This document shows, piece by piece, positions 17,511-26,237 of a DNA stretch of 64,000 nt. Under the pieces are notes generated by a model, which searched no databases, was not told where the DNA came from, and was given only the letters and a program-made list of their open reading frames with translations. The stretch is from Christensenella sp. UBA5893. Its GTDB lineage: Bacteria; Bacillota; Clostridia; Christensenellales; UBA1242. The stretch is taken from assembly GCA_002431905.1 (NCBI GenBank), contig DJER01000010.1, positions 19,022-83,021 on the forward strand, read 5' to 3'. Numbering within the stretch: the first letter of the stretch is position 1; each line of letters opens with the position of its first letter. Position numbers and translations under genes: made by a program.

Positions 17511-18455
17511 TTAAATCAATTCTACAACATATTTAATAAATTTAATAAAGCTTGTTATCCAGCCATTCATTAAAGATTCATCAGAAATTGTTTTTGATTC
17601 ATCTAAAATTGTTTTATAACTAATTACATTTGCTATGTTGATGTTTATATAATTTATGATTTTTAAAAACACATTGTATATATCATCATTTAAGTAAAGT
17701 TTATTAGGAATGTTATATAATACACTTTCAATAAACAATTGATTCATTGCCTTTTTTGTGTATTGAAAATACAAACCGTTAAGTATTCGCAAAATGTTTA
17801 CAACTTTACCATTAGTTGCAACTGCTTTTTTCTCAAAATTTATATCCCTATCTTTAAAATTGATTTCTATTAAGTTATATGTTTTTGTGTTAAACAATCT
17901 AAACTCGTCTTCCATTCCAAAAACAATATATAAGTTTATATTAACTCCCAATTCATCTTTTGAATAAATATAAATTGCATTATCATTAATATATAACATT
18001 GTTTCATCGGAAAAATATTTTGCCAATTCCCCTACTAATTCATTTTTAAATGAAAGCATTGTATATTTGTCATCTGTTGGAATTTGTGATATAGCGGCGG
18101 CTTTTTTGTTTTTCTTTTTATTTTTCTTTTTTGATGAATTTTTCCATGCATTGGAAAATCCCTTTAAGATTTTTCTGAATGAGTTTTTATTTGTGTTAAA
18201 AGAATACAATTCAAGACTTGGCGACTTTATTTCAACGAATATGTCAAGTGTTGAATTTTGACCTTCGGCAAAGTTTTTACATTCATTTACAATTTCATAT
18301 CTATAATCATTTATTATCGGTTTTTTGCTTGAAATAGTTTGTAATGCTTTATCCAAAGAATTACAAACGTAATCATAAGCAACTGACATATATTGTGGGT
18401 TGAGTTGCTCAGAAAGTGAATTAATTAGGCTTTTATCAAAAATCTTTTTCTTCAT
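17511..18455 (-). CDS. Unrecognised protein, possible degenerate nucleotidyltransferase fold
   Basis: I do not recognise this 314-residue protein with certainty. A segment STLDIFVEI near residue 70 resembles the DxD strand of Pol-beta-like nucleotidyltransferases. A later run NQLFIESVLYNIPN (about 240-253) resembles the helical-domain signature of OAS/CD-NTase-type enzymes. The GS motif and the third catalytic Asp are not evident, so any such fold would be inactive or divergent. A very basic stretch SSKKKNKKKNKKAAA sits near residues 107-121. It has no Shine-Dalgarno; the -10 box is 6 nt from ATG. It is divergent from a Xer-type recombinase gene. Confidence 0.7.
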   Translation of the reverse strand: MKKKIFDKSLINSLSEQLNPQYMSVAYDYVCNSLDKALQTISSKKPIINDYRYEIVNECKNFAEGQNSTLDIFVEIKSPSLELYSFNTNKNSFRKILKGFSNAWKNSSKKKNKKKNKKAAAISQIPTDDKYTMLSFKNELVGELAKYFSDETMLYINDNAIYIYSKDELGVNINLYIVFGMEDEFRLFNTKTYNLIEINFKDRDINFEKKAVATNGKVVNILRILNGLYFQYTKKAMNQLFIESVLYNIPNKLYLNDDIYNVFLKIINYININIANVISYKTILDESKTISDESLMNGWITSFIKFIKYVVELI

Positions 18456-18461
18456 AATTTT

Positions 18462-18491
18462 ATTATATCATATTCCCCTAAATTTTCCCAA
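18462..18491 (-). promoter_or_regulatory. Promoter of the 314-residue protein gene
   Basis: TTGGGA (18486-18491), an 18-nt spacer and TATAAT (18462-18467) are read on the minus strand. The ATG begins 6 nt after the -10 box. Confidence 0.5.
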
Positions 18492-18528
18492 TTAAATTTT
18501 TATATATTCCAAATTGTTCGTAAAATAC

Positions 18529-18557
18529 TTGATTATTGATTAAAAACTTGCTAACAT
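18529..18557 (+). promoter_or_regulatory. Promoter of the Xer-type recombinase gene
   Basis: TTGATT (18529-18534), a 17-nt spacer and TAACAT (18552-18557). Nine nt separate the -10 box from the ATG, and no ribosome site is present. Confidence 0.45.
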
Positions 18558-18566
18558 ATTAGTGCT

Positions 18567-19595
18567 ATGAGTAATTTTTTAAATGATAGGAATAGAAAAT
18601 GTGTTGATGGTATAAGCAAAAATTTAGAGAATTTGCCAGACTATTGTTTGGACTATATTTTGTCAATGGAAAACAATACATCATTTTTGACAAGATTAAA
18701 CTATAGCCAAGATTTGGCAATTTTCTTTGATTATCTTGCCAAGAATAAGTTTAATAAACCAGTTTCAAGCATAACCTATGATGATTTAAATAGTCTTAAA
18801 TCTCGTGATTTGGAAATGTTTTTAAGTTATGTTGGACTATACGAAATCAATGGTAAACAATATGTCAATGGAGAAAAAGGAAAAGCTAGAAAACTTGCTT
18901 CAATTAGAAGCTTTTTCAAGTACTTATTTAAAAATGATAAGATTCAAAGTGATGTTGCATTAAAAATTTCAACTCCAAAAATTCATTCAAAACCAATTAT
19001 TAGACTTGAAGTTGATGAAGTTTGCAAACTGATAAATGAAGCCGAAAATCCTCAATCGCTTACAAACAGACAAAAGGCATTTAATAAACACACATCATTA
19101 AGAGATGTTGCAATTCTTTCTTTGTTTTTGGGTACAGGTATAAGAGTTAGTGAATTGGTTGGAATTGATGTTAAGGATGTTGATTTTGAAAACAATTGCT
19201 TTAAAATTACAAGAAAAGGTGGAAATCAAGTTATATTATATTTCTCTGACGAGGTTCGTTCTGCCCTACTTAATTGGCTAGATTTAAGAGATGTGATTAT
19301 GCAGGGTTCCGATGAGCAAGCTCTTTTTGTTTCTTTACAAAAGAAAAGAATGTGTGTTAGAGCGGTTGAAAAACTTGTAAAAAAATATAGTCAAATTGCC
19401 TCACCTTTAAAGAAGATTTCACCACATAAATTACGTAGCACATATGGTACGAATTTGTATAGAGAAACTGGCGATATCTATGTTGTTGCTGAAGTTTTGG
19501 GGCATAAAGATGTGAATACAACCAAAAAGCACTATGCTGCTATGAGCGAAGATATTAGACGAAGCGTTGCAAATAAAGTAAAATTAAGAGATTAA
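18567..19595 (+). CDS. Xer-family tyrosine recombinase
   Basis: This 342-residue site-specific recombinase has an N-terminal SAM-like core-binding domain (about 25-125) and a catalytic domain with a full set of active residues: Arg193 (GTGIRVSEL), Lys217 (TRKGG), His287 and Arg290 (HKLR), His313 (LGHKDV) and nucleophile Tyr323 (KKHY). Single-gene context, without integrase or excisionase companions or attachment repeats, favours a housekeeping Xer role in chromosome dimer resolution over a mobile element. Which Xer subtype it is cannot be told by eye. lexA follows 68 nt downstream with its own promoter. Confidence 0.92.
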   Translation: MSNFLNDRNRKCVDGISKNLENLPDYCLDYILSMENNTSFLTRLNYSQDLAIFFDYLAKNKFNKPVSSITYDDLNSLKSRDLEMFLSYVGLYEINGKQYVNGEKGKARKLASIRSFFKYLFKNDKIQSDVALKISTPKIHSKPIIRLEVDEVCKLINEAENPQSLTNRQKAFNKHTSLRDVAILSLFLGTGIRVSELVGIDVKDVDFENNCFKITRKGGNQVILYFSDEVRSALLNWLDLRDVIMQGSDEQALFVSLQKKRMCVRAVEKLVKKYSQIASPLKKISPHKLRSTYGTNLYRETGDIYVVAEVLGHKDVNTTKKHYAAMSEDIRRSVANKVKLRD

Positions 19596-19601
19596 AAAAT
19601 A

Positions 19602-19613
19602 GAACATTTGTTT
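19602..19613. promoter_or_regulatory. LexA-binding site (SOS box) upstream of lexA
   Basis: GAACATTTGTTT closely matches the Gram-positive SOS box (GAAC-N4-GTTC). Its right end overlaps the first bases of the -35 box (19612-19617), a position that would let LexA repress its own gene. Confidence 0.75.
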
Positions 19614-19640
19614 GACTTTTGTAATTCTGTATGATATATT
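19612..19640 (+). promoter_or_regulatory. lexA promoter
   Basis: TTGACT (19612-19617), a 17-nt spacer and TATATT (19635-19640) are followed by AAAGGAA before the ATG. Confidence 0.7.
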
Positions 19641-19663
19641 CTATATTGTAAAAGGAATATATT

Positions 19664-20275
19664 ATGAAAAAGTCCGAACAAAAGTTAATGGAAGTGCTAG
19701 CATTTCTTAACTCATATATAAATGATAAAGGATATTGCCCATCATATAGAGAAATTGCAAGTGGTGTAAATTTAAAGTCCACAAATTCAATAAAAGCATA
19801 TCTTGACATTTTGGAAAAAAGAAATCTTATAACAAGGCAACCAACTAAAAATAGAACAATTGAAATTGTTGGGAAGCAAAAACATGAAACAATAGAATTG
19901 CCAATTGTTGGTCAAGTTGCTGCTGGTGCACCAATACTTGCAGAACAAAATATTGAAGATACAATAACTATTTCAAGTTCTTTCTTTGGTCTTTCCCCTA
20001 ACTCTAATCATAAATTGTTTGTTCTTAAAGTAAAAGGCGATAGTATGATTGAAATGGGAATTAACAATGGTGATTTTGTTGTTGCATCAACTCAAAACAC
20101 TGCCGAAAATGGCGATGTTGTTGTTGCAATGATTGATGGAAATGCAACTGTAAAAATATTCTATCGTGAACCACAATTTGTTAGACTCCAACCTGCCAAC
20201 AATGCTTATAGACCAATATATTCAAATGACCTACAAATTTTAGGTAAAGTTGTTGGAGTGATGCGAAGATTATAA
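19664..20275 (+). CDS. lexA: SOS repressor LexA
   Basis: This 203-residue repressor has an N-terminal winged helix (about 1-68) and a C-terminal S24 self-cleavage domain. The cleavage site is Ala87-Gly88 in VAAGAPI, the catalytic serine is Ser127 (GDSMIE) and the catalytic lysine is Lys164 (NATVK). A SOS box overlaps its promoter, consistent with autoregulation. It is monocistronic: a bidirectional terminator follows at 20278-20317. Confidence 0.97.
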   Translation: MKKSEQKLMEVLAFLNSYINDKGYCPSYREIASGVNLKSTNSIKAYLDILEKRNLITRQPTKNRTIEIVGKQKHETIELPIVGQVAAGAPILAEQNIEDTITISSSFFGLSPNSNHKLFVLKVKGDSMIEMGINNGDFVVASTQNTAENGDVVVAMIDGNATVKIFYREPQFVRLQPANNAYRPIYSNDLQILGKVVGVMRRL

Positions 20276-20277
20276 TA

Positions 20278-20317
20278 AAAAACTGATAAGAATGAAAAAT
20301 ATTCTTATCAGTTTTTC
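20278..20317. terminator. Bidirectional terminator between lexA and mnmA
   Basis: AAACTGATAAGAAT / ATTCTTATCAGTTT with a 7-nt loop is flanked by A and T runs. Confidence 0.85.
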
Positions 20318-20318
20318 T

Positions 20319-21401
20319 TTAAAATTTCTCTTCAATAACCCCACCACCAAGGCAGTATGTGTCATCATAGAAAACAACCCATTGTCCTTCTGTAATAGCT
20401 TTTTGCTTTTCATAAAAAGTTATAGTAATTCGATTATCTTCGATTTTTACATGAACCTTTTGGTCAGGTTGTCTGTATCTAAACTTTGCGTAACAATCAA
20501 ATTCTTTTTGTTCTGGTTCTTTTGGTATCCAATTTACCTTGTATGTAACAAGTCCATTTGAATACAAGCAATCTTCAAGCCCACAGCAAACATACAAAAC
20601 ATTTTTGTCCAAGTCCTTTTTAACAACAAACCAACGTTGGCTCTTTTCGCCTTGGCTACCTATTCCAAGACCTCTGCGTTGACCTATTGTATAATACATA
20701 AGTCCGTCATGTTTACCAACTACTTTACCAGTGTCTATATCGATAATGTCGCCCGGTTTATTTGGTAAATATTGTTTCAAAAATTCTTTAAAATTTCGTT
20801 CTCCTATAAAACAAATTCCGGTGCTATCTTTTTTATGTGCCGTTGACAAATCGTACTTTTCTGCCAACTTTCTTAAATCAGGTTTTATCATATCTCCAAT
20901 TGGAAACATTGTGTCTTTTAATTGATTTTGAGACAATTGATTTAAAAAGTATGTTTGGTCTTTGTTCGTATCAATCGCCTTTTTTAGATATACCAAACCA
21001 TTTTTGTGCTCAACTTGTGCATAGTGTCCAGTTGCAATATAATCAGCACCAAGTTGCTTTGCATATTCCAAAAATGGTCCAAACTTTATTTCTCTATTAC
21101 ATAAAACATCTGGATTTGGAGTTCGCCCTTTTTTGTATTCGTCAAGGAAATATGAGAAAACTCTATCCATATATTCTTTGCTAAAATTTACTGAATAATA
21201 TGGAATATCCAATTTTGTGCATACTTTTTTTACATCTTCAAAATCTTGTTCACTTGTACAATGTCCTGTGTCGGTTGATTCTTCCCAATTTTTCATAAAA
21301 AGACCAATAACATTGTATCCTTGTTTTTTTAGTTTTAATGCAACAATGCTACTATCAACACCACCACTCATTCCTACAACAACTGTTTCTTTTTTCTTCA
21401 T
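20319..21401 (-). CDS. mnmA: tRNA-specific 2-thiouridylase MnmA
   Basis: This 360-residue enzyme places 2-thiouridine at wobble position 34 of tRNA-Lys, Glu and Gln. The PP-loop MSGGVDSS is at residues 10-17. The catalytic cysteines are in CNREIKFG (about residue 102) and [10 protein letters not shown] (about residue 199). The gene directly follows a cysteine desulfurase (9 nt gap) and an Rrf2 regulator, the usual Bacillota arrangement (yrvO-trmU), so the desulfurase is its probable sulfur donor. Confidence 0.96.
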   Translation of the reverse strand: MKKKETVVVGMSGGVDSSIVALKLKKQGYNVIGLFMKNWEESTDTGHCTSEQDFEDVKKVCTKLDIPYYSVNFSKEYMDRVFSYFLDEYKKGRTPNPDVLCNREIKFGPFLEYAKQLGADYIATGHYAQVEHKNGLVYLKKAIDTNKDQTYFLNQLSQNQLKDTMFPIGDMIKPDLRKLAEKYDLSTAHKKDSTGICFIGERNFKEFLKQYLPNKPGDIIDIDTGKVVGKHDGLMYYTIGQRRGLGIGSQGEKSQRWFVVKKDLDKNVLYVCCGLEDCLYSNGLVTYKVNWIPKEPEQKEFDCYAKFRYRQPDQKVHVKIEDNRITITFYEKQKAITEGQWVVFYDDTYCLGGGVIEEKF

Positions 21402-21410
21402 ATTTCTTCC

Positions 21411-22538
21411 TTATTTTAATATTTGAGTTAATGCTTTTATTACATAATCTAGTTCTTTTTGAGTTGTAAATTTACTCAAAGAGAATCTTATTGTGCTATT
21501 TGCGTAATCATTAAGCCCCATAGCTTGCAATACATAGCTTGGCAAGCTACTGCCAGCAGTACACGCAGAACCACGAGAAACGCAAATGCCTTGTTGATCC
21601 AATTTCATAAGTAATATGTTAGCGTCAAAATTTTTGAAACTAACACTTACTATATTTGGTACATGATTATCGTTGTTCCCGTTTATTATGACTATATCTG
21701 CAAAATTTTGCTTTAACTTTTTTACAAAATAATCTCTTAACATGGAAATTCTTGTATAGTTTTTCACTAAATTTTTATAAGCAATTTCTGTCGCCTTTCC
21801 AAATCCAACAATTGCAGGTGTGTTTGCTGTTCCACCACGTTTGCCAAATTCTTGACTTCCACCAAAAATCAAATTATCTATTTTGATCCCATTTTTAATA
21901 TACAAAAAACCCATACCTTTTGGGCCGTAAATCTTATGTGCCGAAACACTCATTAAGTCAACATTGAGTTCTTTTACATCTATGTTAAGAATTCCAAAAC
22001 CTTGAACAGCATCTGCGTGGAATATAATATTATGCTTGTGAGCAATCTCGCCAATTTTTTTAATATTTTGTATTGTTCCAACTTCATTATTTACCATCAT
22101 AGTTGAGATTAAAATGGTCTTTTCATTTATAAGTGATTCTAACTCGTCTATATTGATATTGCCTTTATCATCAACAGACACGTAGTCTACCTTATATCCT
22201 TTCGTTTCAAGATATTGACACGAATTAATTATTGAATCATGCTCAATTTTTGTTGTGATAATATGATTTCCTTTGCTACTGTTTGCACTAGCAATTCCAA
22301 GTATTGCCCAAGAATTAGATTCACTTCCGCATGAAGTGAAATATATTTCATTTGTATTTGAATTTACTGTTTTCGCTATAATATTTCTTGCATTTTCAAC
22401 ATACTTGTTTGCATCTCTACCCATACTATGAGAACTGCTTTCATTTGCAAAAATATCACAAAAGAAAGGCATCATAGCCTTTTTTACTTCAGGTATTATA
22501 ACCGTTGTTGCTGCATTATCTAAATAAATTTTTTTCAA
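21411..22538 (-). CDS. Cysteine desulfurase paired with MnmA (YrvO/IscS-like)
   Basis: This 375-residue PLP enzyme carries the PLP lysine in SAHKIYGPKG and the persulfide cysteine in SRGSACTAGS. Its start overlaps the stop of the Rrf2 gene by 4 nt and it is 9 nt from mnmA. The operon suggests a role in 2-thiouridine formation, and possibly Fe-S assembly, as no iscU or suf genes are in the window. It differs clearly from the ThiI-linked desulfurase at 10517. Confidence 0.93.
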   Translation of the reverse strand: MKKIYLDNAATTVIIPEVKKAMMPFFCDIFANESSSHSMGRDANKYVENARNIIAKTVNSNTNEIYFTSCGSESNSWAILGIASANSSKGNHIITTKIEHDSIINSCQYLETKGYKVDYVSVDDKGNINIDELESLINEKTILISTMMVNNEVGTIQNIKKIGEIAHKHNIIFHADAVQGFGILNIDVKELNVDLMSVSAHKIYGPKGMGFLYIKNGIKIDNLIFGGSQEFGKRGGTANTPAIVGFGKATEIAYKNLVKNYTRISMLRDYFVKKLKQNFADIVIINGNNDNHVPNIVSVSFKNFDANILLMKLDQQGICVSRGSACTAGSSLPSYVLQAMGLNDYANSTIRFSLSKFTTQKELDYVIKALTQILK

Positions 22539-22954
22539 TTTTCTAACTTCCTAATATATGTTTTATCAATCAAATCTTGAATTGTAACTTTTGTCAAATA
22601 ATCATAAACAAGTTTCATTAGTGTTTCCCAACAACCAATAGTTTCACAACTTGACATTCTTGGGCATTTCCTCTCGACTTTCAAACAGGGAACGACCTCT
22701 GGCATATCTTTTGTTGCGGTAAGTATATCTGCAACAGTACAAACTTTTGGGTCAACAGCAAGCATATAACCGCCAGAATTTCCCCTTAAGCTTTTTAATA
22801 ATTTGGCTTTTGTTAAAATTGAAACAATTTGCTCTGTGTATTTTATTGATTTGTCTTGACTTTTTGCAATATCACTTACAGATACATAATCATCATGACC
22901 AACAAGTTCGGTCATTATTCTTACGGCATATCTTCCTTTTGCTGATATTTTCAT
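22535..22954 (-). CDS. Rrf2-family transcription regulator (IscR/CymR-like)
   Basis: This 139-residue winged-helix repressor has the DNA-binding part at about 1-60 (YAVRIMTEL, VSVSDIAKSQDKSIKYTEQI). A cysteine cluster around residues 90-110 (CLKVERKC, SSCETIGCW) could hold an Fe-S cluster as in IscR. CymR of Bacillus lacks this cluster, so an IscR-like sensor of cluster or sulfur status is the better guess. It is the first gene of the rrf2-desulfurase-mnmA operon and may regulate it. Confidence 0.9.
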   Translation of the reverse strand: MKISAKGRYAVRIMTELVGHDDYVSVSDIAKSQDKSIKYTEQIVSILTKAKLLKSLRGNSGGYMLAVDPKVCTVADILTATKDMPEVVPCLKVERKCPRMSSCETIGCWETLMKLVYDYLTKVTIQDLIDKTYIRKLEN

Positions 22955-22972
22955 ATTTCACCTATATCTTTT

Positions 22973-23048
<76 letters not shown>

Positions 23049-23082
23049 ATAAAATAACATAATACACTTTATGTTGTATTAG

Positions 23083-23814
23083 TTATAATGTAAATCCACC
23101 ATCTATTGTTATAACTTGTCCGTTTATATAATCTCCTGTATCCTCAGCCAAGAATAAAACAAGTTTTGCAACTTCTTCAGTTTTACCTAATCTTCCTGCT
23201 GGAATTTGAGTAATCAATTCTGTCCTTTCTTTACTTGTCAAATTGTTATTCATTTGAGTATCAATTGCTCCTGGACAAATGCAATTAACATTAATATTGT
23301 TATATCCGTATTCTTTTGCAAGTGATTTTGTTAATCCTATTATGCCCGCTTTTGATGTTGAATATGAAACTTCCATACTCCCGCCAACATTTCCCCAAAT
23401 GGATGAAATATTGATAATTCTTCCCTTTTCATTTTCTATCATAGATGGAATAACTTTTTTTGATAGATTTATTGCAGAGATTAAATTTGTATTTACAATG
23501 TTTATCATATCAACATATGACTCATCAATAAAAAGCCCCTTTAAAGATATCCCTGCATTATTAACCAACACATCAATGTGACCAAACTCTTTTAAGACAT
23601 CATCAACCATTTTGCTTACTTCATCCTGATTTCCAACATCTGCTTTGCAAAGCATAGCAACGCCATTAATTGATGTGATTTCATCAAGCAATGAAATTGC
23701 ATCTTGTTTTGACTTGTTGTAGTTTATCGCAACGGCATAACCATTGTTAGCAAATTCTTTTGCAATTGTTCTGCCTATTCCGCTTGAAGCGCCCGTAACT
23801 AATACTGTTTTCAT
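23083..23814 (-). CDS. Short-chain dehydrogenase/reductase, FabG-like
   Basis: This 243-residue NAD(P)-dependent oxidoreductase has the nucleotide motif TGASSGIG at 7-14, NNAG near residue 90, the catalytic Ser in INISSIWG, Tyr-x3-Lys in YSTSKAG, and the C-terminal TGDYINGQVITIDGG. It resembles 3-oxoacyl-ACP reductase, but the gene is not near other fatty-acid genes, so the substrate is uncertain. AAAGGAG precedes the ATG. Confidence 0.88.
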   Translation of the reverse strand: MKTVLVTGASSGIGRTIAKEFANNGYAVAINYNKSKQDAISLLDEITSINGVAMLCKADVGNQDEVSKMVDDVLKEFGHIDVLVNNAGISLKGLFIDESYVDMINIVNTNLISAINLSKKVIPSMIENEKGRIINISSIWGNVGGSMEVSYSTSKAGIIGLTKSLAKEYGYNNINVNCICPGAIDTQMNNNLTSKERTELITQIPAGRLGKTEEVAKLVLFLAEDTGDYINGQVITIDGGFTL

Positions 23815-23925
23815 TTAATCTCCTTTGTTATTATATATCATTTACCAAAAGTAAACAAGCATTTTGTGACCTATAATTGACAAAAAGAAAAACAAATGAT
23901 ATCATAAAACAAAAGAGGGGTTTTT

Positions 23926-24501
23926 ATGGAAAACAAACAAAAAAGAAAACTTATTTCTGCGATATATAAAACCATTATATTATTTTCGGTTATCGCAATA
24001 GGTTTGGTTATTTATCTTGAAATTGACAAAGTCGCAACTAATGCAAATTCAGTACTATGGCTTGACATTGTTCTATTATCACTATCAGCCTTACTACTAT
24101 TATTTGTTGTATTCGATTCAAGAACCACAAGAAAACTAAAAAACAAATATAGCCTTGGAAAATTCTTATTCTTTTTGGTATTTGTTACAGTAGTGTCAAT
24201 AATTGTTCTTGCAGTTTATTGCTATTACACAAAAATTGAATTAACTCCATATATTTCATACATCCTTCCTATTTCAATTTTAGTTGCTTGTGAGTTATTG
24301 TTTATTATAAACTTTATACTTGGAATAAATCTTTCAAAATTATACAAAAACACAACAATAACTTTGGACTCTATGGCAGACACTCCAAACTTTAATGATG
24401 AGTTATTATTAAAGAAAAGACTTGATGAATTAAATAGAAAATTGGAAATGAAAAAAATTCAAGACCAAATTGATGAAGCCGAAAGGAAATTAGACAAGTA
24501 G
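23926..24501 (+). CDS. Unrecognised four-helix membrane protein with C-terminal coiled coil
   Basis: I do not recognise this 191-residue protein. Four hydrophobic helices lie at about residues 15-32, 42-63, 79-101 and 110-133. They are followed by a charged cytoplasmic tail with a heptad-like coiled coil (LKKRLDELNRKLEMKK and on to the end). GAGGGG precedes the ATG. It is monocistronic, ends in a bidirectional terminator, and is the last plus-strand gene before the long minus-strand block. No function is proposed. Confidence 0.75.
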   Translation: MENKQKRKLISAIYKTIILFSVIAIGLVIYLEIDKVATNANSVLWLDIVLLSLSALLLLFVVFDSRTTRKLKNKYSLGKFLFFLVFVTVVSIIVLAVYCYYTKIELTPYISYILPISILVACELLFIINFILGINLSKLYKNTTITLDSMADTPNFNDELLLKKRLDELNRKLEMKKIQDQIDEAERKLDK

Positions 24502-24502
24502 A

Positions 24503-24537
24503 AAAAAAACCTACAACATTTTGTTGTAGGTTTTTTT
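24503..24537. terminator. Bidirectional terminator between the 4-TM gene and rpsA
   Basis: AACCTACAACA / TGTTGTAGGTT around a short T-rich loop, with A and T runs on the two sides. Confidence 0.88.
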
Positions 24538-24548
24538 AATATCAAATA

Positions 24549-25577
24549 TTAAAGTTTAAAAGCAATTCTATTTCTATTAATATCAATTGACTTTATTTCT
24601 ACTTCAACCTTTTGCCCAAGTTTTACAATTTGATAAATACGCATATCGTTGTGTTGGGTTGCGTCCGAAACATGTAGTAAACCTTCAAGTCCACTTTCAT
24701 CAAGTTTGATTATTGCCCCAAATGCCAATATTTTCGTAACAGTTCCGGTTACCTTGTCGCCAACTTTTAGTTCTTTTAGATATGCAGTCTTTGGGTTTTC
24801 TGATAACTGTTTAAGTCCAAGTGAAACTCTCTTTTGTTGCTTATCAATTTTTATTACTCTAAATGTGTATGTTTCACCTACACTAAGGTACTTTGAAACA
24901 TCGTCAACATGTTCATATGCAATATCAGATATATGAATAAAGCAAGACACTCCATCAACATCAACAAATGCACCATATGGCATTATCTTTTCAACTCTGC
25001 CTTGAACAACCTTATTGATAAAAATACTATTCCAAAAAGTTGTTTCTTGCAATTCTTTTTGTTGTTCTTTCAAAATTCTAATTGAGCAAACGATTAGTCT
25101 TTTATCTTTATCAATTTCGGTTACTATTGCTGTAAATTGTTTGTTAAGATAGTAATGCAAATTCTTTAGATTTATATCTATTTCCCCATTTGGAACAACA
25201 ATGTTATATATTCCCATTTTTGAAATCAAGCAATTATCTTTTATTCCTGTTGCATAAAAAGAAAATTGAGAACCTATTTTTAACTTCTCTGCATTTTGAG
25301 AGCCGATTATAACATTATCTGCAATTTTTTTTGAAACAATAATCATTCCGTCTTCGGTTTTTGTGCCAAGAACTGCAACCTTAAATCTATCGCCAATTTT
25401 TACATCATCAAAATTATCAAAGTCACTTTTGGCAATAAAAGCATCACTCTTTCCACCAATATTAAAAATGACTCCGTCATCTCTTTTTAAAACAACTACT
25501 CCATCAAATATTTCATTTTTTTTGTATTTGGTAAAGGTTTTGTCTATTGTATCTAAATTAAATTTAACTTCTTCCAT
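24549..25577 (-). CDS. rpsA: S1-domain RNA-binding protein (ribosomal protein S1 homologue)
   Basis: This 342-residue protein has about four S1/OB repeats (approximately 20-85, 100-165, 185-258 and 268-342). The third and fourth are the most typical (VVQGRVEKIMPYGAFVDV, VTGTVTKILAFGAIIKL). It lies just downstream of cmk and plsC, the usual place of rpsA in Bacillota; in many Clostridia ispH sits between plsC and this gene or is fused to it, but not here. A terminator separates it from plsC, so it probably has its own promoter. AGGAG precedes the ATG. Confidence 0.9.
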   Translation of the reverse strand: MEEVKFNLDTIDKTFTKYKKNEIFDGVVVLKRDDGVIFNIGGKSDAFIAKSDFDNFDDVKIGDRFKVAVLGTKTEDGMIIVSKKIADNVIIGSQNAEKLKIGSQFSFYATGIKDNCLISKMGIYNIVVPNGEIDINLKNLHYYLNKQFTAIVTEIDKDKRLIVCSIRILKEQQKELQETTFWNSIFINKVVQGRVEKIMPYGAFVDVDGVSCFIHISDIAYEHVDDVSKYLSVGETYTFRVIKIDKQQKRVSLGLKQLSENPKTAYLKELKVGDKVTGTVTKILAFGAIIKLDESGLEGLLHVSDATQHNDMRIYQIVKLGQKVEVEIKSIDINRNRIAFKL

Positions 25578-25632
25578 AAAAACTCCTACTTATAGTTTAG
25601 CAAAATTTATGTAATTATGTCTATTATTTAAA

Positions 25633-25672
25633 AGAAAAAACAAAGTAAATTTTCTATTACTTTGTTTTTTTT
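25633..25672 (-). terminator. Terminator after plsC
   Basis: On the minus strand AAAACAAAGTAA pairs with TTACTTTGTTTT and a T run follows. The plsC stop codon lies inside the stem, so this ends the scpA-to-plsC transcript. Confidence 0.75.
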
Positions 25673-26235
25673 GATGTAATATTATTCTCACGAACTTCCA
25701 ACATCTTTTGTTTGATTATTTCATTTGGGTTCTCATAGTCTTTTGTCAAATAAAATGGTTCTCCAATGTAAACTTTATTAAGAATAAAAGGCATTGGTTT
25801 TCTTTTTATCCATACAGGAACTATTGGCGTATTTGTTTTTATTGCAATTATTCCCGCTCCGTCCTTGATATCAAGCAATGGCTCTTTGGTTTTATTTCTT
25901 GTCCCTTCTGGAAATATTGTTAATATTTTATTATTCTTTAGAACAGAAAAGCATTGTTTTAATGTTGAAATCTCAACTTTTTCTCTATCTACAGGAATAG
26001 ATTTCATTCCTTTTAGGAATGAACGAAGCCCAAAATGTTTAAACAACTCTTTTTTGGCAAGTATGTGTTGTTCTCTCCAAATCATATTGCAAATAACTAG
26101 TGGATCAAAATTACTTTTATGGTTAACAACTAATATACATTTACCTTTTGGTAAATTTTTTTGCCCCTTTAAAATGGTAGGACAAAACAACCAAAAGGGT
26201 ATATATGCCAACACTTTCATAAACCAGTAAAACAT
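25657..26235 (-). CDS. plsC: 1-acyl-sn-glycerol-3-phosphate acyltransferase
   Basis: This 192-residue membrane enzyme forms phosphatidic acid. The acyltransferase motif I is NHKSNFDP (HX4D form), a conserved Arg-containing block II follows, and motif III is FPEGTRNKT. One N-terminal hydrophobic segment is present. It lies 2 nt after cmk in the same operon, a classical pair. Length is at the short end of the family. Confidence 0.94.
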   Translation of the reverse strand: MFYWFMKVLAYIPFWLFCPTILKGQKNLPKGKCILVVNHKSNFDPLVICNMIWREQHILAKKELFKHFGLRSFLKGMKSIPVDREKVEISTLKQCFSVLKNNKILTIFPEGTRNKTKEPLLDIKDGAGIIAIKTNTPIVPVWIKRKPMPFILNKVYIGEPFYLTKDYENPNEIIKQKMLEVRENNITSKKTK

Positions 26236-26237
26236 AT

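Noticed and set aside
20292..21426. Several plus-strand frames of 64-115 codons
   Set aside because: All are antisense to mnmA, which has the full set of motifs.
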